A DNA stretch of 64,000 nt from Polynucleobacter sp. MG-Unter2-18 (GCF_018687675.1 NZ_CP061302.1:1934192-1998191); one strand, 5' to 3'. Counted from the stretch's first letter, positions 30,136-38,028 are shown. Numbers and translations: made by a program. The notes: a model not told the origin generated them from the letters alone.

Positions 30136-30630
30136 TTACTTTGCTGGGCGTAAATCAGCCGATCCGATGTACTCTTTAAATTGTTTACACCAAATCAGCA
30201 TGCTGTTTATATCTTCTGAATTTTGTGTTTTTAAAAGATAGAATGCGGCGCCATTGGGCTTTTTAATGCGACTGACTTCAATCTGTTGAGAGCTAAACTC
30301 ATCATTATCTTTAATGGCAGGCTTGCTACTGATATAGATGTGATAGTCCGGCCCAGGACTAGACTTAAAGTCATCACTGGATTGTAAAAACAATTGATTA
30401 CCAACTTTAACTAACGACCACTCACCAGAAGAGTTGTGGATCAAATCTTGTCCCTTAGCGTTTTTATCAATTTGTCCTCGCTTGAGGATTTCGCCTTCAA
30501 CTTTTTGATTGTCTTCAAAACGTGACTTAATATCTTGTGCGTGACCACGGATTGCGTCGAGAAGCTGGGCGCTTGCTGAAATTGGAAGTAGCAAGAAAAC
30601 GCTTAAAAAGAGGATATTTAATTTATTCAT
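30136..30630 (-). CDS. Exported DM13-domain protein
   Basis: 164 aa from ATG 30630, chosen for GAGG at six bases and a clean signal peptide (NILFLSVFLLLPISASA). The rest is a DM13 domain: HNSSGEWSLVKVGNQLFLQ, GPDYHIYISSKPAIKD and SMLIWCKQFKEYIGSADLRP. DM13 domains are thought to bind redox cofactors or act in electron transfer; bacterial roles are unclear. Confidence 0.75.
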   Translation of the reverse strand: MNKLNILFLSVFLLLPISASAQLLDAIRGHAQDIKSRFEDNQKVEGEILKRGQIDKNAKGQDLIHNSSGEWSLVKVGNQLFLQSSDDFKSSPGPDYHIYISSKPAIKDNDEFSSQQIEVSRIKKPNGAAFYLLKTQNSEDINSMLIWCKQFKEYIGSADLRPAK

Positions 30631-30681
30631 CCAAAGCCTCATAAAGTAACTAGCATCAATATAGATCCTTTCACAATATTT

Positions 30682-30742
30682 GTCGTTTTAAACGACATCG
30701 ACTGACGCAGGGATGAATAATTGACGTGTCCTTTTAAAGGAC
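30682..30742. repeat. 61-bp two-palindrome element, intact copy
   Basis: GTCGTTTTAAACGAC at 30682-30696 and GTCCTTTTAAAGGAC at 30728-30742, with 31 bases between that contain GACGCAGGGATGAATAATTG. It continues without break to a hairpin and tRNA-Phe fragment at 30802-30880, forming a unit of about 200 bp. Confidence 0.85.
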
Positions 30743-30801
30743 AGTTCTTGATGGGGATATCCGAGACTAATGGCGTCAAACCCTGCCAAGCCATAAAAGA
30801 A

Positions 30802-30880
30802 AATAGCCCAACAAGTGGGCTATTGAGATTCTTGGTGGCCCGGGGCGGAATCGAACCAAGGCCGAGGATGTCAATCCTAC
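30802..30880 (-). repeat. tRNA-Phe 3' fragment with GCCCA-type hairpin
   Basis: Hairpin AATAGCCCA-ACAAG-TGGGCTATT (30802-30824), then a fragment that is identical to the intact tRNA-Phe over CCA, acceptor strand and T-arm (30832-30857), followed by GGCCGAGGATGTCAATCCT. The sodC stop codon TAG (30877-30879) falls inside the end of this match. Confidence 0.88.
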
Positions 30881-31401
30881 TTAATCAAGCCACATGCGAT
30901 TCTTGGTCCTGAATTTCCAGCTGGTTGAGATTTATAGTCATCAGGATCGCGATGAACAACAACGGATCTTCCTAATATTCCAGTCGGTCCATTATTAACA
31001 GCAAATCCACTTAACTTTGCCGAATAAACCGCATTACCATTCGCATCTGATTTTATATTTGGCATATCGCCAGCATGACTTGAGCCACTTCCTGGCATAC
31101 CATGTGATTTTGTGTCTGGGTTGAAATGCCCGCCTGCGCTAGTGGCATCTGGCGAGGAACAATCCCCTTTTTCATGAACATGAAACCCTTGTTCAGCATT
31201 TGGTTTCAAACCAGAAAAATTTCCTGTAACCAGCACATCATGGCCTTGCCATACAAAATTAACCGTTCCTTTTGTATTTGAGCCTGAACGGGAATCCAGG
31301 GTAGCCGATGCTTTTTGACCAGTACCATGTTCCATGGACTGACAAGCCACCAACGACAAAATGGATACAGTGCCAATTAATAGAGCAGCTTTTTTAATCA
31401 T
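30877..31401 (-). CDS. sodC: Cu/Zn superoxide dismutase lipoprotein
   Basis: 174 aa, lipobox LVAC near residue 20. Copper and zinc ligands are visible in GFHVHEKGDCSS, GGHFNPDTKSHGMP, SSHAGDMPNI and VVVHRDPDDY; the disulfide cysteines are in KGDC and RIACGL. It removes superoxide in the periplasm or at the outer membrane. Its last codon overlaps the tRNA-derived repeat, so the gene and the repeat travel as one unit. Confidence 0.93.
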   Translation of the reverse strand: MIKKAALLIGTVSILSLVACQSMEHGTGQKASATLDSRSGSNTKGTVNFVWQGHDVLVTGNFSGLKPNAEQGFHVHEKGDCSSPDATSAGGHFNPDTKSHGMPGSGSSHAGDMPNIKSDANGNAVYSAKLSGFAVNNGPTGILGRSVVVHRDPDDYKSQPAGNSGPRIACGLIK

Positions 31402-31770
31402 TATTCATCTCCTGTCTTTATGTCGGATCAGAATAGACCTTTTGTTAATATTCTTCAATAAAAATAGGGGCCTTGCTCTAGGCAGCCTTATTGAAAGGCC
31501 TAAAACTGCATGGCAAATGAAAAAACCACCCTCGAGTGGTTTTGGTGATGCTTGGTGATAAAGAATCTAATGGTTCACCAGCCCAAAATGGTTATCCGCA
31601 GACCCACAAGCATTGGCAGCCTCTAGACGGGAGCGTTTCCAATCAAGTAATCTCTGCAAACTGAAATTTAGTTTGCTACTAGATTTTTTGATTGTCGAGA
31701 AATAGTTGATAGGGGTTTACCTTTATGTAAGTTGCTTGGGTAAACGCTGGGTTTAAAGCCTGTTAGCTTA
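31402..31770. other. Intergenic stretch with truncated repeat
   Basis: Contains the sodC leader and the truncated hairpin/tRNA fragment at 31520-31558. No coding frame of weight on either strand. The remainder, including CCGCAGACCCACAAGCATTG, shows no structure I can name. Confidence 0.5.
31520..31558 (-). repeat. Truncated tRNA-Phe fragment with hairpin
   Basis: Hairpin AAAAACCACCCTCGAGTGGTTTT, then GATGCTTGGTGA, i.e. only the CCA end remains. No cargo stop is close; the next gene starts 210 bases right. Confidence 0.55.
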
Positions 31771-31950
31771 TCAATCCCCCTTTGGTACATTGATGTATTC
31801 AAAGGGACAATGACGACAGCGGTTACCACAGCATGTACCCCGCTTTAAATGGGCTTGACTAGTAAGAACCAAATATCCTGAAGCTGGATCAATATAGGTA
31901 TCTTGTCTATTTTCACAGGCAAGGCGATGGAGCTCTTCTATGCTTAACAT
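31771..31950 (-). CDS. DUF5522-like small Cys-rich protein
   Basis: 59 aa read from ATG 31950 to TGA 31771. It carries RGTCCGNRCRHCPFEY, the CCxNxCRHCPY motif of the DUF5522 group, likely a metal or Fe-S binding knuckle, after YIDPASGYLVLTSQAHLKR. The family is widespread, short and of unknown function. It ends among stretches without repeats; the 61-bp element at 31983 lies 33 bases upstream of its start. Confidence 0.8.
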   Translation of the reverse strand: MLSIEELHRLACENRQDTYIDPASGYLVLTSQAHLKRGTCCGNRCRHCPFEYINVPKGD

Positions 31951-31982
31951 GATCTTATTTTATCTAGTCCTACCCTAAGACT

Positions 31983-32043
31983 GTCGTTTTAAACGACATC
32001 GACTGTCGCAGGGATGAATAATTGATTCGTCCTTTTAAAGGAC
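31983..32043. repeat. 61-bp two-palindrome element, intact copy
   Basis: GTCGTTTTAAACGAC at 31983-31997 and GTCCTTTTAAAGGAC at 32029-32043, spacing as at 30682. The stop codon of the next minus-strand gene begins one base later (32045). No tRNA fragment is attached. Confidence 0.85.
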
Positions 32044-32044
32044 A

Positions 32045-32260
32045 TTACTCATTAATAATGACAGCGGCTTTGGACTTGATGATTTGCTCTAATTCATGAC
32101 TTGTGAGATGGCAAACTGTCACGCTAGATTTAGCAACCTCATATTGTTCATCTTCAATTGCCCTAATTGGGTATTGACCCACCTTTAGTGGCGTAAGTCC
32201 AATTACATCATCGTCAAGAACTGTTTTAGCTAGGAAGATATCAATTACTTTTAATTGCAT
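32045..32260 (-). CDS. Small protein, function unknown
   Basis: 71 aa from ATG 32260, which follows GGAGG at five bases. The sequence (MQLKVIDIFLAKTVLDDDVI, then SHELEQIIKSKAAVIINE) has no recognised family. Its stop abuts the 61-bp repeat. Confidence 0.55.
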   Translation of the reverse strand: MQLKVIDIFLAKTVLDDDVIGLTPLKVGQYPIRAIEDEQYEVAKSSVTVCHLTSHELEQIIKSKAAVIINE

Positions 32261-32518
32261 ACCCTCCATTCTATAAAAAGCAATATGTCAGTCTCTTTAG
32301 ATGAATAAATTATTAAGCACTGGGAATTTCTGTCTTGTAAATTATTACTCACCCGCCAAGCTAATTAACCGATAGCTTTTATGGCGTTGCACCAAATTAA
32401 AGCTAATTTTTGTCACAAAAGTGCCATTGAAAGTTCATGTGGCAGCTGTTAAATGAATCCCCCAAGGACAGTTTCCTTGGAACTCAACACTTTCAATCAT
32501 TCACCAAGGAGATTGACC

Positions 32519-32704
32519 ATGCCACTTAACGAAAACAATGCTGAGCCGTATGAGCTCAAAAAATTCAGTAGAAAATTAGACCCAGTGAATCACTTAAAAG
32601 ATCGACTTATCATCAGACATCTGCGGAGACGTAAAAATAATTTCTTATTGGATTTTGATGAGCCTATAAAAGCCCATAAGCAATTTAGGGGAAGCGATGA
32701 GTAG
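32519..32704 (+). CDS. Small basic protein, function unknown
   Basis: 61 aa from ATG 32519, preceded by AAGGAG at eight bases. Strongly charged (KDRLIIRHLRRRKNNF). The 60 bases before it contain an inverted repeat CCAAGGA-CAGTT-TCCTTGG (32462-32480), possibly regulatory. No family recognised. Confidence 0.55.
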   Translation: MPLNENNAEPYELKKFSRKLDPVNHLKDRLIIRHLRRRKNNFLLDFDEPIKAHKQFRGSDE

Positions 32705-32801
32705 AAACATTATTTTGTATGCTCCAGGTGTAGGCATGTATCTCACCCTATCGTGCGCCGCTTTAATAGCTTCCACCTTCATTATTTGCCTTAATACGTA
32801 A
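32697..32801 (+). CDS. Possible 34-residue single-pass membrane protein
   Basis: ATG 32697 overlaps the end of the preceding gene by eight bases and follows GGGGA. The product (MSRNIILYAPGVGMYLTL, then SCAALIASTFIICLNT) is almost wholly hydrophobic. Too short to assign. Followed by a hairpin AGCCATCC/GGTGGCT with T-run at 32822-32845. Confidence 0.4.
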   Translation: MSRNIILYAPGVGMYLTLSCAALIASTFIICLNT

Positions 32802-32821
32802 AACCTGATCTTCTGTTACAG

Positions 32822-32845
32822 AGCCATCCAAGAGGTGGCTTTTTC
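32822..32845 (+). terminator. Terminator before tRNA-Cys
   Basis: AGCCATCCAAGAGGTGGCT hairpin with a following T-run, closing the small genes at 32519-32801. Confidence 0.6.
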
Positions 32846-32850
32846 TTTGT

Positions 32851-32925
32851 GGCGGAATGGCAGAGTGGTAATGTATGAGATTGCAAATCTCAACACCCTA
32901 GTTCGATTCTAGGTTTCCGCCTCCA
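32851..32925 (+). tRNA. tRNA-Cys (GCA)
   Basis: 75 bases including an encoded CCA. Acceptor GGCGGAA pairs with TTCCGCC; anticodon arm GAGAT-TGCAAAT gives GCA; T-arm CCTAG-TTCGATT-CTAGG is perfect. The D-arm (GGCAGAGTGGTAATGTA) resembles other tRNA-Cys. Discriminator T, as in tRNA-Cys of other bacteria. Confidence 0.95.
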
Positions 32926-32930
32926 AGCTC

Positions 32931-33107
32931 TTAATGCTCTTTATGTTTCTTACCCAACTTCTCGGGTTTGCCGTTGCCATAAAGACACCACTGTTTGATT
33001 TCCTCAGTGAGCACTTCAAGATCTTTCATCTTCAAACTTCTAAAATCTTCCAAGCCAACAACGCCAGTCTGTCTTAATTTCCCTAGAACTTCTTTTAATA
33101 CGCTCAT
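32931..33107 (-). CDS. Small helical protein, function unknown
   Basis: 58 aa from ATG 33107 to TAA 32931. Charged and likely helical (MKDLEVLTEEIKQWCLY, ending KLGKKHKEH). Weak ribosome-binding site. It ends six bases from the 3' end of tRNA-Cys, which it faces. Confidence 0.45.
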   Translation of the reverse strand: MSVLKEVLGKLRQTGVVGLEDFRSLKMKDLEVLTEEIKQWCLYGNGKPEKLGKKHKEH

Positions 33108-33133
33108 CGTGATGTCTTTTTTGTTGAATTGAG

Positions 33134-33280
33134 TAGTTATTTTAATTTATGACTCATTTTTATCGCCGATTGATCTAACTTTGCTCCTTTCTGAGGTGAT
33201 ATTGGAGTTTTATGACCAATTGACGACAAATAGTTATTTTAGTCATTAACTTACGATCTTTTAATCTAAATAGTTATTTT
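33134..33280. promoter_or_regulatory. Three TAGTTATTTT boxes
   Basis: TAGTTATTTT occurs at 33134, 33231 and 33271 in the gap between two divergent small genes; the last two are 40 bp apart and share a longer AAATAGTTATTTT. This could be a regulator or promoter array. No function can be assigned. Confidence 0.35.
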
Positions 33281-33359
33281 GCTGTCATGCAATATTCATT
33301 AAGAAGGCTCATACTGTGTAGGTAGTAACCCTAGTATTTTTTAACTAAAGGAGCCTTAA

Positions 33360-33521
33360 ATGACAAAATTATTGAGTCTCTTAAATCAAGTCTTTGGTAA
33401 CCAGACCAAATGCAACGATTTAGAGCAGTACATCAATAGCCGCAACCCTAATAGCCATCAGCAAGTAGAGGAGCTTACTCGTGACTACCTCTACAGCTTC
33501 AACACTTCTAGGGGGCTATAA
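33360..33521 (+). CDS. Small protein, function unknown
   Basis: 53 aa from ATG 33360, preceded by AAAGGAG at a good distance. The sequence (CNDLEQYINSRNPNSHQQVE, then ELTRDYLYSFNTSRGL) slightly recalls short DUF3563-type proteins, but not enough to name it. Next gene starts after three bases. Confidence 0.5.
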   Translation: MTKLLSLLNQVFGNQTKCNDLEQYINSRNPNSHQQVEELTRDYLYSFNTSRGL

Positions 33522-33524
33522 ATC

Positions 33525-33626
33525 ATGGGAAAACTAAAACGACTGTTCATTAAAGCGGCTTTAGCGTGGGTTGAGACTCGCCAAGCCTACGCCAACCGTT
33601 ATAACAATCACCGTCTGGGTTCATGA
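33525..33626 (+). CDS. Possible 33-residue basic protein
   Basis: ATG 33525 to TGA 33624-33626, three bases after the preceding gene with AGGGGG upstream. MGKLKRLFIKAALAWVETRQ then AYANRYNNHRLGS; a basic amphipathic helix, loosely like the DUF1127 style of tiny proteins. Confidence 0.4.
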   Translation: MGKLKRLFIKAALAWVETRQAYANRYNNHRLGS

Positions 33627-33644
33627 GCTCTTTTGAGTGAATAA

Positions 33645-34214
33645 ATGCTAACGACCGAGTTTCTCTCTAGTGATCAGTATTCAAAATATGGATCTTGGTT
33701 AAAAGCCCAAGATCCACAAACTCTTCATGACTACTTTGGTCATTCAATGCGTAAGAAATCCATTGATAACCTAGTCAAACAGTTTGCAGGCGATCCTAAA
33801 AATAACCATTTTTTAGTCGCAAAGATCGATGGCAAGTGGGCGGGTACCATTCATATTGCTTCGCGCGGGACTGAAGTTGAGTTTGGTGTCATTGTGAGCC
33901 CCAAATATCGCAAGCAAGGTATTGCCGATACTATGATGGATGAAGCTATCACATGGGCTCGCAATCGCTACTATCAAGATCTTTTCATGCATTGCATCAG
34001 TTGGAATAGGCCCATTAAGAAACTATGCCAAAAACATGGCTTAGTACCTCGCAATATGATGGGTGATTCAGAGGCGAACTTACAACTAGAGCCGCCCACA
34101 CCGGCGACATTTTTCAAAGAACAAATGATTGTTGCCAAGCGCAATTGGCTATCGATGTTTCCATTTCAGCAGTTTGGCCTAGCTTTGAGGGGATGGCGGT
34201 ATGGACCGTCCTGA
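33645..34214 (+). CDS. GNAT family N-acetyltransferase
   Basis: 189 aa. Acetyl-CoA binding motif VSPKYRKQGIADTMMDEAI and a following MHCISWNRPIKKLCQKHGL. Substrate unknown. It is the third gene in a row on the plus strand after the two very small ones. Confidence 0.8.
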   Translation: MLTTEFLSSDQYSKYGSWLKAQDPQTLHDYFGHSMRKKSIDNLVKQFAGDPKNNHFLVAKIDGKWAGTIHIASRGTEVEFGVIVSPKYRKQGIADTMMDEAITWARNRYYQDLFMHCISWNRPIKKLCQKHGLVPRNMMGDSEANLQLEPPTPATFFKEQMIVAKRNWLSMFPFQQFGLALRGWRYGPS

Positions 34215-34303
34215 TTGCTCAAACAAGTGGCCAATGCTTTTGCAAGTCACCGCACAGATTATCACCTTAGATTATTCGCTTAATTAATTTAGGACTACAT
34301 TAA

Positions 34304-34498
34304 ATGAAGTTAACCGTCTTTCGTTACAAAGTTTGGGATCATCAAGATGATAATCATGTTCATATCGCCCCTTATTACGCGATTAGAGAATACATAGAGC
34401 ACCTGGAGGGTGCAACAGTCATTGAAGATGATCGCTTAGAAGTTGATGAGACCGATCTTGATACTCATGGACGAATTGCTGTAAGAGATGAGTTTTAG
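34304..34498 (+). CDS. Small acidic protein, paralogue of 37330
   Basis: 64 aa, acidic. Clearly related to the product at 37330: both have PYYA..EYIEHL.GA..I.D..(L/I)EVDE(T/S)DLD..GRIA. AGGACT precedes the ATG. No family recognised. The two copies in one region suggest duplication or repeated capture. Confidence 0.6.
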   Translation: MKLTVFRYKVWDHQDDNHVHIAPYYAIREYIEHLEGATVIEDDRLEVDETDLDTHGRIAVRDEF

Positions 34499-34541
34499 TA
34501 TGTCGTACCCCATAAGAACTAAAACTGTCCTGACAACTTTT

Positions 34542-34928
34542 TTATATCTGACTGGCATCTTTATAAATCTGCTGATGCCCTTTATCCATTAGCTGAAAGA
34601 AGCTGTCCATAAATTGATGATGTTGCTCAGCCATGGCGTTATAAATTGTTAGATTCGTTTGTCCAAATGCTTGACAGGCAATAGTCATGGCCGCCATAAA
34701 TTCATTAGGCTTACTATGATCAACCGCTTCAACTACTCTATCAGTAACCCGCTAATTGGCTTCTTGCATTAACTCAATTAATTCTACGTGTAATTTTTTA
34801 TGATTTTCAATAGAATTACTCGTCACAGCCCAAATAGGCATCAGCAAACTATAAAATCCCTCCATAGTTTTCATGGGGTTCATTTGTCCTGATGTCTGTC
34901 CTGATCCACCAAAATGGTTTAAGGTCAT
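34542..34928 (-). pseudogene. Phasin-like protein with internal amber codon
   Basis: The frame of 129 codons starts at ATG 34928, which overlaps the phaZ stop (ATGA). Codon 59 is TAG (34752-34754), after IELMQEAN; beyond it the frame continues RVTDRVVEAVDHSKPNEF and MAEQHHQFMDSFFQLMDKG to TAA at 34542. Helical, Met/Gln-rich phasin-like pattern. A single CAG-to-TAG change would explain it. Alternatives are a sequencing error or a shortened 58-residue product. Confidence 0.65.
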
Positions 34929-36202
34929 GATTGGTCTCCTGTTGTAGTTACTTGGGAAGGTGAAACTGTTACTTCATGGTGCTGATCAGCATCTTGAATA
35001 AATTGGGTAATCATTGGGGCAATCGTGCGACGAAACACTGCGCCATTAAAGGTTCCGTAATGCCCTACTCCTTGAATCAACTCGTAGCGTTTGTGTTTTT
35101 CAGGTAGGTTTGGCGTGATATCAAATGCCGCTTTCGTTTGACCAACACCACAAATATCATCCTCTTCACCTTCTATGACCATCAAATAGCTTTTGCGAAT
35201 ATGTTTAGTATCTACCTGATGCCAACGGCTCATCATCTTTCCTTGTGGTAAGGAATGTTCTTGAAAGACTTCTTTGATGGTTTGAAGATAAAACTCTTCG
35301 GTTAAATCCATCACTGAAAGATATTCATCATAAAAAGCTTTGCGCCGATGGGCTTCTTCTTCATTTCCCCGAACCAATGCCTCGTGCATGGCATCAATTG
35401 AGATGGCATGACGATCAGAATTCATAGCCATAAAACTGTTTAGCTGTAAAAAACCTGGATAAACCCTTCTGCCCATGCCTAAAAATGGTGGTGGCACAGG
35501 TTGAATCAAATTTTTCTCAAACCACTCTAGATCGTGAGATTTTGCAAACTCATTAACCTTGGTTGGATTTACTCGAGTATCAATCGGTCCAGCGATCAGC
35601 GTTAATGAGCATGGCTGACATCGATCACCCCAATCTGACATGATGGCAGTAGTTGCAAGGGCGGCTACGGTAGGCTGACACACTGCCAACACATGGGTCT
35701 TAGGGCCTAAGAAATGCAAGAAATCAATTAAGTAGTCTATGAAATCATTAAGATTAAAGCGATCTTGATTGGTGGGAATGTTCTTGCAATCTAACCAATC
35801 AGTAATGTAAACATCATGCTCCGGTAGCATTGCCTCAACGGTACCTCGCAAAAGGGTGGCAAAGTGCCCCGAATAGGGAGCAACAATGAGTAGTTTTGGT
35901 TGATGTAATTTTGTGGCTACTTTTTTGAAATGCACTAATTGGCAATAAGTTCGCTTGAGAACTATTTCATCTTGAATCTCAACTGCCCCTCCATTAACCT
36001 CAGTCTCATGAATACCCCACTCCGGCTTGAGATGAGCGCCTGACAATTGCTCTATGACATCTAGCCAAGCAAGATTAGATTTATGGAGTTCCGTATTAAT
36101 AAATGGGTTGGCCGCACTATTTAAAGTAGCCCGCACAATCCTGAGAGATTGACGCATTGGTCGAATACTGGAAGCAATTGTGTTTTGCAAAAGGTATAGC
36201 AT
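34925..36202 (-). CDS. phaZ: Intracellular PHA depolymerase (Cys-type)
   Basis: 425 aa from ATG 36202, chosen because AAGGGA lies five bases ahead; ATG 36208 would sit on that site. The catalytic Cys is in LAVCQPTVA (Cys175), as in Ralstonia PhaZ1-type enzymes where Cys replaces Ser. PYSGHFATLLRGTVEAML and the C-terminal QGVGHYGTFNGAVFR with the catalytic His also match. It hydrolyses native PHB granules in the cytoplasm. Coupled to the phasin-like pseudogene. Confidence 0.9.
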   Translation of the reverse strand: MLYLLQNTIASSIRPMRQSLRIVRATLNSAANPFINTELHKSNLAWLDVIEQLSGAHLKPEWGIHETEVNGGAVEIQDEIVLKRTYCQLVHFKKVATKLHQPKLLIVAPYSGHFATLLRGTVEAMLPEHDVYITDWLDCKNIPTNQDRFNLNDFIDYLIDFLHFLGPKTHVLAVCQPTVAALATTAIMSDWGDRCQPCSLTLIAGPIDTRVNPTKVNEFAKSHDLEWFEKNLIQPVPPPFLGMGRRVYPGFLQLNSFMAMNSDRHAISIDAMHEALVRGNEEEAHRRKAFYDEYLSVMDLTEEFYLQTIKEVFQEHSLPQGKMMSRWHQVDTKHIRKSYLMVIEGEEDDICGVGQTKAAFDITPNLPEKHKRYELIQGVGHYGTFNGAVFRRTIAPMITQFIQDADQHHEVTVSPSQVTTTGDQS

Positions 36203-36277
36203 GCCCATCCCTTAGCTAAGAGTTTGAACCCTGATAGTTATCCTTAGATATGACAACTTGATTACAAGCTGTTTAAT

Positions 36278-36382
36278 CTCGTTTTAAACGACATTACGAG
36301 CAGTGATGGTAAATAAGCGTCGCTTAAATCGACGGTTAACCAACGCAGGGATGACCATCATCTGATTCACCTATAGAGGTCC
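36278..36382. repeat. Long three-palindrome element, decayed
   Basis: CTCGTTTTAAACGAC (36278), GTCGCTTAAATCGAC (36319-36333) and a mutated third palindrome near 36368-36382, with AACGCAGGGATGACC between. About 105 bp. Placed between phaZ and the next minus-strand gene, whose stop region it touches. Confidence 0.6.
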
Positions 36383-36591
36383 TACTCATGTGACCATTCA
36401 TAGTCTATATCGATAATCTCTAAAACATAGCCATATTTGTTTAGACAATGCTGATTCCAGGCAATCACGAAGTCTTTGGTATTGACATCACAATGGTAAC
36501 GATTTAACAAATGAATCAAGCCATGGTCCTTCATTTCTATTTGTCCGTTAGTGGTCTTTACGATCACTGCTTTGGCATGCTTAAAGCTCAT
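36382..36591 (-). CDS. Small protein, function unknown
   Basis: 69 aa; GGAGG lies seven bases before ATG 36591. Sequence HAKAVIVKTTNGQIEMKDHG and KYGYVLEIIDIDYEWSHE has no recognised family. Its 3' end meets the long palindromic repeat. Confidence 0.55.
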   Translation of the reverse strand: MSFKHAKAVIVKTTNGQIEMKDHGLIHLLNRYHCDVNTKDFVIAWNQHCLNKYGYVLEIIDIDYEWSHE

Positions 36592-36623
36592 CCTGACCTC
36601 CGATAGATTTAGATTGTCAATAC

Positions 36624-36860
36624 CTAGAGGGAGAAGTGGGTGCCATCACATAGCGGCGCATTAGCTGATTGCTTGCATCCACAGAAATAGACAGTCATGG
36701 TCTCTGTGGCAATAAATTCCAACGGCGTCATATCCGTTCTTTGGTGTGATGCATCACAAAAGGGTTGGTTCTCACTCAGTCCACAAGTACACCAATAGTA
36801 AATCTGATCTTTGATGACTTCTACGGGATATGGCTCGTTCTTGGCAGTTTTTATTTCCAT
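36624..36860 (-). CDS. CDGSH iron-sulfur domain protein (two domains)
   Basis: 78 aa with two CDGSH-type motifs: CTCGLSENQPFCDASH (Cys24, Cys26, Cys35, His39) and CGCKQSANAPLCDGTH (Cys60, Cys62, Cys71, His75). Each should hold one 2Fe-2S cluster. Bacterial two-domain members are cytoplasmic and thought to act in electron or cluster transfer. Strong GGAGGAA site. Confidence 0.9.
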   Translation of the reverse strand: MEIKTAKNEPYPVEVIKDQIYYWCTCGLSENQPFCDASHQRTDMTPLEFIATETMTVYFCGCKQSANAPLCDGTHFSL

Positions 36861-37163
36861 AGCAATTCCTCCAGCATTTAACTCACCTAGATTTAATTTA
36901 ATCTCTATTCACCCCTTTAGCAATTGTTAACAATAAATTCATTTAAAAAGTAAGTAATTACTCATTACATTAAATTTTGGATGCAATGCAATAGATTTTC
37001 ACCAGATAAAAAATTTAAAAATTTATTAGACAGCCCCTTCATTTTGGAGCAGACTAAATTTCTGCTGATGAGTTGTTTGGGCACCCCATGGTCCTGTCTC
37101 GATACAGCGTGACCCAAGCAATTTATTGGCAACCAATTTTGATTTTGTCGAAAGGAGTAAGCT
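36861..37163. other. AT-rich intergenic stretch
   Basis: No coding frame. Holds the perfect palindrome ATTGTTAACAAT (36923-36934) and AT-rich runs, then AAAGGAG before the gene at 37164. Divergent genes flank it, so promoters for both are expected here. Confidence 0.4.
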
Positions 37164-37337
37164 ATGAACCATCAACAACTAGAGATCGAAGAAGATAGTC
37201 TTCCGGACAAATACTTTGAACTGCAAAGCAATGAATTGGTGCAAGAGCGATTAATCTGGCAACACTTAACCAAACGAAAAATTAATGAAATGAATCATAT
37301 TCCAGATGAAGACTATGCAGACTGGGGTGATGATTAA
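37164..37337 (+). CDS. Small acidic protein, function unknown
   Basis: 57 aa with AAAGGAG at six bases. Acidic (QLEIEEDSLPDKYFELQ, ending DEDYADWGDD). The next gene's ATG (37330) lies inside its last codons, so the two are translationally coupled. Confidence 0.6.
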   Translation: MNHQQLEIEEDSLPDKYFELQSNELVQERLIWQHLTKRKINEMNHIPDEDYADWGDD

Positions 37338-37563
37338 TTCGTTTGATATGAAGCTATTGGTCTATCGTTATCGGTATGGGAGTGATCAAGCGGCTAACCA
37401 CGCTCATATGCCCCCTTACTATGCAACTTTAGAATATATCGAGCATTTAATAGGTGCTAACGCTATTAAAGATCAAAGTATAGAAGTCGATGAGTCAGAC
37501 TTAGATAGCCTAGGTCGAATCGCCATTGACGAAAAAGTTAATAGCCGACCGTGCGCAGATTAA
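37330..37563 (+). CDS. Small acidic protein, paralogue of 34304
   Basis: 77 aa from ATG 37330 (overlap with the preceding stop); ATG 37348 would align better with the start of the 34304 paralogue but has no ribosome-binding site. Shared core: RYRYGSDQAANHAHMPPYYA, EYIEHLIGANAIKD and VDESDLDSLGRIAI. Function unknown. Confidence 0.6.
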   Translation: MINSFDMKLLVYRYRYGSDQAANHAHMPPYYATLEYIEHLIGANAIKDQSIEVDESDLDSLGRIAIDEKVNSRPCAD

Positions 37564-37752
37564 TGCGGCTAAAAATCCAGCTTAAGCGGCAAAAAGTACC
37601 AGTCTAATTTGCCTGTATCGCTAGAGCAAAACAGCACAGTATTAAAAATAGCCATAAAGAATCGGTATTTGACATAAGCGCTCCTCTAAAGGATTGACTC
37701 ATTTATTACTATGCATAATCTGTGCCATTTTGAATCCTAAAACTTGCCACTG

Positions 37753-38028
37753 TTACAGACCATTTTTATCCCGATAGTCTTTGACCATTTTGTTGGTGAC
37801 ATTAGAGGGATAGCAAAGAAGAGCGAGCCTGCCGGTTTTTGAGTAAGCGCTATTGAGGCCGCACTGACCACCGCTGGGCGATATACTATAGGGGCATGGG
37901 CAGGACTTTCCATACTCTTGGATCGACTGTTGGATCAAGCTCGTTTTAATTTCCTTATCTGAGATCCTGTCATCGGCCATGGACCATGTTGCGCCCAATA
38001 TAAAGGTCATGAATATCAGAAATTTCAT
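37753..38028 (-). CDS. Exported Cys-rich small protein (CPCPY type)
   Basis: 91 aa from ATG 38028, after AGGAGG. Signal peptide KFLIFMTFILGATWSMA. The mature part has KSCPCPYSISPSGGQCG, NSAYSKTGRLALLCYPSNVT; I recognise this Cys pattern from small exported proteins and from tails of nuclease-like proteins, without known function. Confidence 0.65.
   Translation of the reverse strand: MKFLIFMTFILGATWSMADDRISDKEIKTSLIQQSIQEYGKSCPCPYSISPSGGQCGLNSAYSKTGRLALLCYPSNVTNKMVKDYRDKNGL

Noticed and set aside
33360..33626. Toxin-antitoxin pair
   Set aside because: Two small adjacent genes, but neither resembles a known toxin or antitoxin and no operator-like palindrome precedes them.
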